Below are positions 15,752 to 22,708 of a stretch of DNA of 25,914 nt, piece after piece (positions within the stretch are counted from its first letter, which is position 1; every line of letters begins with the position of its first letter). This stretch comes from Deltaproteobacteria bacterium UBA5329. GTDB taxonomy: Bacteria; Desulfobacterota; Syntrophorhabdia; Syntrophorhabdales; Syntrophorhabdaceae. The notes beneath the pieces were generated by a model, which did not search any database, had not been told where the DNA came from, and worked only from the letters and a program-made list of their open reading frames with translations. The stretch lies in the NCBI GenBank assembly GCA_002408185.1, contig DHQV01000049.1, positions 33,321-59,234 of the forward strand, given 5' to 3'. The position numbers and the translations under genes are program-made.

Positions 15752-16948
15752 TTATCTCCGTCCACGCGACTTGTAGGTGACCCTGCGCCTTGCGACAGGT
15801 TTTACGGGTATTGTGAATTCATCTTCCGGAGATAGCGGGGGATGACGCTTTATCTCTGTCTTTGCATAACTCTTGATATCTCTGAGCTTGCCCATTTCAG
15901 TCGGAAGGATAAGGGTGAAAGCATATCCCGTTCTGCCCATGCGTGCTGTCCTGCCGATGCGGTGAACATAATACTGATCATCGCGGGGGATATCGTAATT
16001 GATAACCGCTTGGACGCACCTGACATCAATGCCCCGTGCCGCAACATCGGTGGCTACCAGTATGGTGGAATGTCCGCGTCTGAATTTCGCCATAACACGG
16101 TCCCTTTGTCCCTGGGCCATGTCGCCGTGGATGCTTTCCGTATCGTAACCCAATGCTTTCAGATCGCGGGCCACGTCATCAACACATCTCTTGGTGTTGC
16201 AGAAAACCAATGATGAGGAAAATTTATAGTGGTCCACGATCTTCCGTAAAAGATTCAGCTTCTTGCCGGGCCTCGCTTCTATATAGCTTTGCTCGACCTC
16301 TGAAACCGTAAGTTCGTCTCCCACAACCTTCACTAGTGACGGATTTTTCTGATATCTTCCCGCAAGCCTCTGTATACTTTCGGGCATTGTCGCTGAAAAA
16401 AGAAGGGTCTGCCTGCTCGCTGACGTTGCATCCAGAATGGATTCAATATCCTCCAGAAACCCCATGTTCAGCATTTCGTCAGCTTCGTCAAGGACGACCT
16501 TCGTAACTGTACCCAGCTTTATCGTTCTGCGCTTCATGTGATCTATCATCCGCCCAGGTGTCCCGACGACGATATGCACCCCCTTCTTCAGGCTGACTAT
16601 TTGCGAACGTATTGACTGTCCGCCGTACACAGGCACGATGATTATGTCTTTCCTGTACCGTGCGAGTTTTCTCAATTCCGAAGCGACCTGGACCGCAAGT
16701 TCGCGTGTCGGACATAAGACAAGTGCCTCTGTCTGTCTCCTTTTTGCATCGAGCAATTCAATAAGGGGAATACCGAAAGCGGCTGTTTTACCGGTACCGG
16801 TCTGTGCCTGCCCAATGATATCGTTGCCCTCGAGAATGAGAGGTATTGATCGTTCCTGGATCGGGCTTAAGGCCTCGAATCCCATCGTGTCCAGGGCCTT
16901 CTGGACCATTTTTGAAAGGTGCAGTTTGTGGAATCTTGGTTCTTGCAT
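15752..16948 (-). CDS. DEAD-box ATP-dependent RNA helicase
   Basis: 398 residues containing all helicase motifs in order: Q motif GFEALSPIQERSIP (23-36), motif I AQTGTGKT (48-55), PTREL (80-84), TPGR (130-133), DEAD (154-157), SAT (185-187), then the second RecA domain with VATDVAARGID (298-308) and HRIGRTAR (329-336). The basic tail KPVARRRVTYKSRGRR probably contacts RNA. It lacks the long C-terminal RNA-binding domain of DeaD/CsdA and is closest in layout to RhlE-type proteins. Likely role: ribosome assembly or mRNA unwinding, perhaps in the cold. CGGAG lies five bases before the ATG. It is a single-gene unit, divergent from fbp. Confidence 0.95.
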   Translation of the reverse strand: MQEPRFHKLHLSKMVQKALDTMGFEALSPIQERSIPLILEGNDIIGQAQTGTGKTAAFGIPLIELLDAKRRQTEALVLCPTRELAVQVASELRKLARYRKDIIIVPVYGGQSIRSQIVSLKKGVHIVVGTPGRMIDHMKRRTIKLGTVTKVVLDEADEMLNMGFLEDIESILDATSASRQTLLFSATMPESIQRLAGRYQKNPSLVKVVGDELTVSEVEQSYIEARPGKKLNLLRKIVDHYKFSSSLVFCNTKRCVDDVARDLKALGYDTESIHGDMAQGQRDRVMAKFRRGHSTILVATDVAARGIDVRCVQAVINYDIPRDDQYYVHRIGRTARMGRTGYAFTLILPTEMGKLRDIKSYAKTEIKRHPPLSPEDEFTIPVKPVARRRVTYKSRGRR

Positions 16949-17050
16949 TCATACTCCGTAATAAATTATATTATGCCGCTTGTGCCCGCCCGGCATTCAA
17001 CCATTTTTTCTCGATTGTCAGATCATGGTAGAGCTGAGAGGATTTAAGTT

Positions 17051-17091
17051 GCTGTTATTTATTCTAGCATAACAATATTGAAAATAACAGC
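17051..17091. repeat. AT-rich inverted repeat between the helicase and fbp genes
   Basis: GCTGTTATTT (17051-17060) and AAATAACAGC (17082-17091) are perfect 10-bp arms around 21 bases. The repeat sits about 105 bases upstream of the helicase start and about 120 upstream of fbp, in a 261-base divergent intergenic region. It may be an operator or a hairpin in the helicase 5' leader. No T tract follows on either strand. Confidence 0.4.
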
Positions 17092-17133
17092 TTAAAGACA
17101 ACCCGGGTTCACGGCATTCGTGAAGTGAAAAGA

Positions 17134-17163
17134 TTGACTTGATCGATTGAAAACACATATACT
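17134..17163 (+). promoter_or_regulatory. Sigma-70-type promoter of fbp
   Basis: TTGACT (17134-17139), an 18-base spacer and TATACT (17158-17163) lie upstream of the fbp start at 17210. This is the best promoter match in the region. Confidence 0.5.
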
Positions 17164-17209
17164 CTCACGTACATATACAGTCCCCTGACCATTAATTGAA
17201 GAGGTTTTG

Positions 17210-18187
17210 ATGCAATTCGAACAGACGTTCATGAATTTTCTCCTGGAACACCAGGAACGGCACAGGCGTACCGGGCATTTTCTTGTCCTCATGGACGCGA
17301 TCATAAGCGCGGCGAAGCATATCGAGCATTATTACATCACGGGCGCACTGAAAGGGTACCTCGGACGGGCTGGATGGGTGAACATCCAGGGCGAGGACGT
17401 CATGCATATGGACGATATAGCCCACGAGATAATCATCCATTACCTCAAGACCACGGGGCGGGTGATCCAGGCGGTCAGCGAGGAATCGGACGAGGTCATC
17501 AAACTGAATGAAGATGGACGTTACTTCATGTACTTCGATCCCCTCGACGGTTCATCCAACGTAGCGCATGGCCTGCCGGTCGGTTTTCTTTTCGGATTGG
17601 CCAAACGAAATCTCACCGGGGATGAGGATTTTCACCTGCGTGCAGGAAGGGAATACATAGCGGCAGGCATGTTCGTCATTCCGACCGGAACATTGACCTT
17701 CGCGCTGCGCAATGCCGGCGCCTGGCGTTTTCATATCGATGAGACCTTTGACTATGTCAGGCCGACAAGGATCTTCCTGCCGGACAACCCGAAAACGTGG
17801 GAGTTATCGTTCAACGCGACGAACAGGTACACATACAGGCGCGAGGTGCAGGACTGGGTCCGGGATAACGAGCGAAAATATACGTTCCGATACATGGGGG
17901 CCCTCGCAGGGGACTTTCATCGGATCCTGACAAATGGCGGAATGTTCATGTACCCTGCCATTGTGAACCATCCCGACCCGAAGAAGTTGAGGCCGGAAGG
18001 GAAACTGCGTCTCATCTACGAGGCATCTGTCGTCGCGTTTATATGCCGGGAGGCGGGAGGGCATGCCGTGAACGAAAATGGCATCCCGATTCTCGATGTA
18101 GAACCCGCACACCATCACCAGAGAACCGCTCTTTACGTGGGATCGAAGCAGCTTGTCGATAATATAACAAAGGTGCTCAAAGCATGA
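17210..18187 (+). CDS. fbp: Class I fructose-1,6-bisphosphatase
   Basis: 325 residues from ATG 17210 (AAGAGG five bases upstream). Diagnostic class I motifs are present: SEESDE (90-95), the metal-binding YFDPLDGSSN (108-117), RYMGALAGDFHRIL and the substrate region GKLRLIYEASVVAF. The enzyme hydrolyses fructose 1,6-bisphosphate to fructose 6-phosphate, the committed step of gluconeogenesis, in the cytoplasm. This suits an organism living on acids or aromatic compounds rather than sugars. The stop overlaps the start of a small HNH gene by four bases (ATGA), which implies translational coupling. Confidence 0.95.
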   Translation: MQFEQTFMNFLLEHQERHRRTGHFLVLMDAIISAAKHIEHYYITGALKGYLGRAGWVNIQGEDVMHMDDIAHEIIIHYLKTTGRVIQAVSEESDEVIKLNEDGRYFMYFDPLDGSSNVAHGLPVGFLFGLAKRNLTGDEDFHLRAGREYIAAGMFVIPTGTLTFALRNAGAWRFHIDETFDYVRPTRIFLPDNPKTWELSFNATNRYTYRREVQDWVRDNERKYTFRYMGALAGDFHRILTNGGMFMYPAIVNHPDPKKLRPEGKLRLIYEASVVAFICREAGGHAVNENGIPILDVEPAHHHQRTALYVGSKQLVDNITKVLKA

Positions 18188-18525
18188 AACGTAAGGGATA
18201 TATGACGCACAGGCCCAATCGGCCGGTGAAGAAAGAGATAACCGGATCTATCCAGGATATTGTCAGGGAGATTACGCGCGACAGGGATATCAAGAACGAG
18301 CAGTACCGCGAGCAGTCCCTCAAAATGCACGGCCTTATATGTGCGCGTTGTGGAAGAGAGTTCGACCACACGGACAGACATTTATTGACCGTGCATCACA
18401 AAGACGGCAATCACAACAACAATCCTCCCGATGGGTCTAACTGGGAAAATCTGTGCACATACTGCCACGATGACGTGCATGGCAGGAATTTTTTTGCCGC
18501 GGAAGAAGAAGAGAATAAACAATAG
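18184..18525 (+). CDS. YajD-like HNH nuclease-family protein
   Basis: 113 residues. The core (about 40-100) has a zinc-binding CARCGREF pair, TVHHKDGNHNNNPPDGSNWENL, and a second CTYCHDDVHG pair: the two CxxC knuckles and HH...N...H of HNH endonucleases, very close in spacing to E. coli YajD. Nuclease activity of YajD-type proteins is uncertain and no phage or mobile gene is nearby. The ATG at 18184 overlaps the fbp stop. A second ATG at 18202 has AAGGGA just upstream and could be the real start. Followed by about 170 bases without a gene. Confidence 0.85.
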   Translation: MKRKGYMTHRPNRPVKKEITGSIQDIVREITRDRDIKNEQYREQSLKMHGLICARCGREFDHTDRHLLTVHHKDGNHNNNPPDGSNWENLCTYCHDDVHGRNFFAAEEEENKQ

Positions 18526-18663
18526 AACTGGGACCGACGTAGTGCTGAAAAAGTCAGCGATCGGCACCCTTAAAAACCGTAAGGCCTGAGGAGTTGAAAA
18601 ACTGTAAATTAAATTGTCCTCAATTAAGAAAGACCGACTTGTATAACGTTTTTTTGCTGTTAA

Positions 18664-18686
18664 CTACTTACGACTTACGACTTACG
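18664..18686. repeat. ACTTACG tandem heptamer string
   Basis: CTACTTACGACTTACGACTTACG contains three ACTTACG units. It shares 15 identical bases with 3371-3385. It lies at the 3' end of the DUF486 gene, with no hairpin. The rest of 18526-18693 shows only AT-rich sequence and a weak stem GCTGA-AAAAG-TCAGC near 18545. Confidence 0.4.
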
Positions 18687-18693
18687 GTCTCTA

Positions 18694-19020
18694 TCAATCC
18701 CTGAACATAAAAAACACCGCTCCAGCCATCATCGCGAAAGATATAAGGTAATTCCATCTAAACTCTTCTTTCAGGTACAGGAGGGAAAATACAGCAAATA
18801 CCACAAGCGTTATCACCTCTTGGATTATCTTGAGCTGCGCGGCGGAAAACTGGTAATGTCCTATCCGGTTTGCCGGTACCTGAAAACAATATTCTGCAAA
18901 TGCGATAAGCCAGCTTACGACTATTACCTTCCAGAGAGAAGAGTCCTTGTATCGCAGATGGCCATACCAGGCGAAGGTCATGAACACATTCGAAACGGTC
19001 AAAAGCATAACGGTCTTCAT
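18694..19020 (-). CDS. DUF486 small membrane protein (DMT-like)
   Basis: 108 residues from the ATG at 19020 (GGGAG about six bases upstream; a longer frame lacks a ribosome site). Four hydrophobic segments: MKTVMLLTVSNVFMTFAWYG, WKVIVVSWLIAFAEYCFQV, IIQEVITLVVFAVFSLLYL and YLISFAMMAGAVFFMF. The motifs FMTFAWYGHL, AEYCFQVPANRIG and the C-terminal FFMFRD are typical of DUF486 proteins, small inner-membrane relatives of the drug/metabolite transporter fold. No substrate is known for the family. A 20-bp palindrome overlaps its predicted promoter. Confidence 0.88.
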   Translation of the reverse strand: MKTVMLLTVSNVFMTFAWYGHLRYKDSSLWKVIVVSWLIAFAEYCFQVPANRIGHYQFSAAQLKIIQEVITLVVFAVFSLLYLKEEFRWNYLISFAMMAGAVFFMFRD

Positions 19021-19050
19021 AATGATCTCCCATTTAACTTGACTGCCAGT

Positions 19051-19084
19051 AATATACAAAATGATTTCCTTCACGTGAAGGAAA
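19051..19084 (-). promoter_or_regulatory. Promoter of the DUF486 gene with a 20-bp perfect palindrome
   Basis: On the minus strand TTCACG (19079-19074), 17 bases, and TATATT (19056-19051, within TGTATATT) form a promoter. TTTCCTTCACGTGAAGGAAA (19065-19084) is a perfect palindrome covering the -35, so a dimeric repressor is likely. It may also affect the divergent gene at 19172. Confidence 0.55.
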
Positions 19085-19171
19085 ATGCATGGAATTTCGG
19101 TTGAAAAAAGATGGGGATTGCGCGAGAATAGATAGCAATTTTTTTAAATAAGGACGGTAACCGGAGATTAT

Positions 19172-20251
19172 GTGAACGATACGAACAGGAAATACGATAC
19201 CATACATTTCGAGGCCCTCGGTCCGGAAGCGGTGCATCTTGAGGAGGAGATAAAAAAGGCTATCGAAAGAAAAGAGATCCCGGTCCAGCACACATACCTG
19301 ATCACACCCAAGAATGTCCAAGAATTTCTGCGGGATGATCCGTCTGTGACACTTCCCGATATTATCACGACGAAAACACACTCAGTCCTGCCCGACCAAT
19401 ACATTTCCAGCGGGCGGAAAAGCGTGATCACCCGGAGCGCCGGGTACGATCATTTTGAGCATCTGACTGACAGGGTAAATATCGCATCCCTGCGGGAATA
19501 CTGTGTCAATGCGGTCGCCCAGACAGCTATAAAATTCTTATACGCTGCCGCAGGCGAATTGAATCACTACACAGTCAACACTGCCACGTTCGAAAGAAAG
19601 GATTCCCGGGCGTTCATGGAATTGGAAAAAAACCGGGTATGCACGATCTTCGGCGTCGGCAGGATCGGCAAGAGAACGTACGAACTTGCCGAAGCGAACG
19701 GACTAACCGTACAGGGCGTAGACATACGCCAGGACGAACTCACCGCACTCTACGGCGGCTCGGTCCGGTTCGTGTCGAAAGAGGAAGCCATCCTGACAAG
19801 TGATATCATTATCAATGCGATGAACCTGACACGGAACAAAGACAGCAGGTTCTACAACGTCGGATATTTCTCAAAGGCATATCTCAGCCAAGCCGAAAAA
19901 GACCTCATCTTCATAAATGTAACACGGGGCGAAATAGCACCCGAATCAGTAATAGCCGATCTCTACCGTGCCGAAAAGATAACAGGTATCGGTCTCGATG
20001 TGTTCAGCAACGAATCCCAATTCGCTGCACTGCTCAACAAACAGGGCAATGTGACCGATCCGGACGTCCTCGCAGCCAGTGGACTTGTCGAGAAGGCGAT
20101 AGACAGAAGCTCCAATATTTATGTGCAGCCCCACCAGGGGTTTAACTCGGATATTGCGGCCCTGGCAAAGGCAGTCGAGGCGATCAAACACGTCGCCGCC
20201 TGGTACAGGAATGGCGGACAGCGCTTTGACGAACAACTTCCGTACTATTGA
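19172..20251 (+). CDS. D-isomer-specific 2-hydroxyacid dehydrogenase family protein
   Basis: 359 residues; GTG start with CCGGAG about seven bases upstream. It has the NAD-binding fold TIFGVGRIGKRTYELAEANGL (GVGRIG at 161-166) with an acidic residue (Asp184) at the end of the second strand, favouring NAD over NADP. The catalytic triad of the family is present: Arg252 (NVTRGEI), Glu281 (DVFSNE) and His321 (VQPHQGFNSD). The reaction is reversible reduction of a 2-oxo acid to a D-2-hydroxy acid; the substrate cannot be read from sequence. The unusually long insert between SNE and PHQ (about 40 residues) is not typical of D-lactate dehydrogenase. Monocistronic. Confidence 0.85.
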   Translation: MNDTNRKYDTIHFEALGPEAVHLEEEIKKAIERKEIPVQHTYLITPKNVQEFLRDDPSVTLPDIITTKTHSVLPDQYISSGRKSVITRSAGYDHFEHLTDRVNIASLREYCVNAVAQTAIKFLYAAAGELNHYTVNTATFERKDSRAFMELEKNRVCTIFGVGRIGKRTYELAEANGLTVQGVDIRQDELTALYGGSVRFVSKEEAILTSDIIINAMNLTRNKDSRFYNVGYFSKAYLSQAEKDLIFINVTRGEIAPESVIADLYRAEKITGIGLDVFSNESQFAALLNKQGNVTDPDVLAASGLVEKAIDRSSNIYVQPHQGFNSDIAALAKAVEAIKHVAAWYRNGGQRFDEQLPYY

Positions 20252-20436
20252 GCCCTGCGGGCGGGAGGGGCGACGCGAGCCCCCGGTAATTGCATATTAT
20301 CGACCGAAAACGGAATTTCCTTGTATGTTCATATTGGCCATATTATAATTTTTCCACATTTTTCCGGTATCTTCCGGGGCATTACCGAAAATCACTTCGA
20401 TATATACATTGAATGATATATTTGAATATTATTAGC

Positions 20437-20537
20437 TTATTCCAGTTTCCCGAGATGATAACCCGCAAGCGGGTGCCTTGGCAACATGGCGGAACGAAAG
20501 CAGGCAACAGGATCAGTTCCCTGGCATAAGATTGGAA
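20437..20537 (+). other. Potentially structured leader of the glutamine synthetase gene
   Basis: Complementary segments cluster just upstream of glnN: ATTCCA (about 20439) with TGGAAT (20533-20538) could close the region; ACCCG-CAAG-CGGGT (20461-20474) is a clean hairpin; TGCC/GGCA pairs lie after it; and CCAG/CTGG may pair across it. The layout suggests an RNA control element, but it matches no riboswitch class I can recognise. A GG-N10-GC at 20488-20503 is too poor in the -12 part to call a sigma-54 promoter. The upstream part of this 296-base gap (20252-20436) is AT-rich with no gene seen. Confidence 0.35.
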
Positions 20538-20550
20538 TGAGGAGGAAATG

Positions 20551-22647
20551 ATGGAGTTAACTGAAGTATTCGGGTCCAACGTATTCAATGATAAGGTCAT
20601 GAAACAACGTTTGCCCAAAGAAGTTTACAGAGCCCTTAAAAGAACAATAGAAGAAGGCAGCCCAATGAGACCTGACATTGCTGACGTCGTCGCAAATGCA
20701 ATGAAAGACTGGGCGATCGAGAAGGGGGCGACGCATTATACGCACTGGTTCCAGCCTTTGACAGGGATCACGGCAGAAAAACATGATTCCTTCATCTCGC
20801 CAGCACCGGATGGCAGTGTAATAATGGAATTTTCCGGGAAACAGCTCGTTCAGGGGGAACCCGATGCGTCATCATTTCCAAGCGGGGGTTTAAGGGCAAC
20901 ATTTGAGGCGCGTGGATATACGGCCTGGGACTGTACATCGCCCGCCTTCCTCAAGGAAGATGAAAGCGGCAATGTGACGCTCACCATTCCAACCGCCTTT
21001 TATTCCTACCGCGGAGAAGCTCTCGACAAGAAAACACCCCTTTTGCGCTCAATGAAGGCATTGTCCCGACAGGCGCTCAGGGTGCTCAGGGTGCTCGGCA
21101 ATACGACGTCGGAACGTGTGATACCCACGGTCGGGCCGGAACAGGAATATTTCCTTGTCGATAAAAAATTCTATACAGAACGGCTCGATCTTATGCTGGC
21201 AGGACGCACGATCTTCGGGGCGCATCCCCCCAAGGGCCAGGAACTCGAGGATCAATATTTCGGTACCATAAAGGACCGCATCTCCGATTACATGTTTATC
21301 CTCGATACCGAATTGTGGAAGATGGGTATCACCTCCAAGACAAAGCACAACGAGGTGGCACCTGCCCAATTTGAGATGGCCCCTATTTTCGACACAACAA
21401 ATATCGCCACGGATCATAACCAGCTCGTTATGGAAACCATGCAAAAAGTTGCTTTTCGTAACAATCTTGTCTGCCTGCTTCACGAAAAACCATATTCCTA
21501 TATAAATGGTTCAGGCAAACACAACAACTGGTCTTTGTCGACCAATGATGGCTTTAATCTTTTGGAGCCGGGCAATACACCAAGCGAAAATGTCCAGTTC
21601 CTGTTATTTATAAGCGCTATGATCAAGGCGGTTGACACGCATGCCGATGTCCTGCGAGCAACCTGCGCAACTGCCGGAAACGATCTTCGGCTGGGCGCAA
21701 ACGAGGCGCCCCCTGCGATCATCTCCATATTCATGGGTGAGGAATTAACGGAGATATTGGAAAAGATATCCACGGGCGAAAAGATATCCACAAGAGATCA
21801 GCGATTCGTCAGTGTGGGCGTTGACACTCTCCCCATGATACCGAGAGATAACACCGACCGCAACAGGACATCACCCTTTGCATTCACTGGCAATAAATTC
21901 GAATTCAGGATGGTCGGTTCCGCCCAGTCCATTGCTGGATCGAACGTTGCATTGAACACGATCGCGGCGCAGGTATTGGATGAGATAGCAACTAGATTGG
22001 AAAAAGCAAAAGATACCAATTACGAAGCCGCCACAATAATACAGGAGATCTGGAAAAAGCATAATCGCATCGTCTTCAACGGAAACAACTATTCCGAAGA
22101 ATGGATGAAAGAAGCAGAAAAAAGAGGTCTGCCAAACGTCAATAATGCCGTCGATGCGCTCAAGGCATTCGTAACGGAAAAGTCGTTCAGACTCTTCGAG
22201 AAATATGATGTCCTGTCACGAAAGGAGCTTCAATCACGCTTCGAGATCTATGTCGAGGCGTATTCCAAGCAAATAAATATCGAGGCCCTCGTGGCTATCG
22301 ATATGGTCAAGAGACAGTTTCTTCCCGTAGTTCTGGAGTACGCCGCGTTCCTCGCGGACACGATAGACGATCTTAAACCGGTGAAAGGCCCGGCCGCCGT
22401 TCCCGAAGACATATTGAAAAAGCTCGGCGTCATCCTTACATCGGCTTACAAGAACCTGGGCAAACTCGAAAAGGCGGTCGAAAAGTCTCAAGCGATCTGT
22501 GAAACGGTCAAACGCGCGGAAAGCTATCGCGATTCGGTGCTGACCGCCATACAAGAACTGCGAATGGACATTGACAAACTGGAGACAATGATCCCTGCGA
22601 AGAAATGGCCCATACCGACGTATACGGACCTGCTGTTCAAATTATAA
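20551..22647 (+). CDS. glnN: Glutamine synthetase type III
   Basis: 698 residues from the ATG at 20551, the second of two adjacent ATGs; AGGAGG (20540-20545) is five bases away, against only two for ATG 20548. Length and sequence fit GSIII, the large dodecameric form found in Bacteroides, cyanobacteria and some anaerobes. Catalytic-core motifs include VGPEQEYFL (metal-binding Glu), KHNEVAPAQFEMAP, NGSGKHNNWSLST (ATP/glutamate site) and APPAIISIFMGEEL. The C-terminal part is rich in charged helices (ALVAIDMVKRQFLPVV...), typical of GSIII. The enzyme makes glutamine from glutamate, ammonia and ATP. Probably regulated at the leader, which has potential secondary structure. It converges on the acyl-CoA synthetase gene with a 44-base gap. 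Confidence 0.95.
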   Translation: MELTEVFGSNVFNDKVMKQRLPKEVYRALKRTIEEGSPMRPDIADVVANAMKDWAIEKGATHYTHWFQPLTGITAEKHDSFISPAPDGSVIMEFSGKQLVQGEPDASSFPSGGLRATFEARGYTAWDCTSPAFLKEDESGNVTLTIPTAFYSYRGEALDKKTPLLRSMKALSRQALRVLRVLGNTTSERVIPTVGPEQEYFLVDKKFYTERLDLMLAGRTIFGAHPPKGQELEDQYFGTIKDRISDYMFILDTELWKMGITSKTKHNEVAPAQFEMAPIFDTTNIATDHNQLVMETMQKVAFRNNLVCLLHEKPYSYINGSGKHNNWSLSTNDGFNLLEPGNTPSENVQFLLFISAMIKAVDTHADVLRATCATAGNDLRLGANEAPPAIISIFMGEELTEILEKISTGEKISTRDQRFVSVGVDTLPMIPRDNTDRNRTSPFAFTGNKFEFRMVGSAQSIAGSNVALNTIAAQVLDEIATRLEKAKDTNYEAATIIQEIWKKHNRIVFNGNNYSEEWMKEAEKRGLPNVNNAVDALKAFVTEKSFRLFEKYDVLSRKELQSRFEIYVEAYSKQINIEALVAIDMVKRQFLPVVLEYAAFLADTIDDLKPVKGPAAVPEDILKKLGVILTSAYKNLGKLEKAVEKSQAICETVKRAESYRDSVLTAIQELRMDIDKLETMIPAKKWPIPTYTDLLFKL

Positions 22648-22690
22648 AAGCTCCGGAATTTAGAATTTCAGGAAATCCAGGGACGTAACC

Positions 22691-22708
22691 GTTAGCCTTT
22701 AGCCGTTA
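22691..22708. repeat. GTTAGCC/TTTAGCC direct-repeat string
   Basis: Between convergent glnN and the acyl-CoA synthetase, CGTTAGCCTTTAGCCGTTA contains two seven-base units (GTTAGCC, TTTAGCC). It overlaps the stop codon of the minus-strand gene. It is reminiscent of the heptamer strings at 3371 and 18664; no terminator hairpin is obvious. Confidence 0.25.

Noticed and set aside
18184..18525. HNH protein as part of a defence or phage system
   Set aside because: The sequence is YajD-like and overlaps a housekeeping fbp gene; no terminase, restriction or other defence gene is nearby.
20488..20503. A sigma-54 promoter (GG-N10-GC) upstream of glnN
   Set aside because: The -12 half reads AAGCA rather than TTGCA and the element overlaps the putative hairpins; the spacing match alone is expected by chance.
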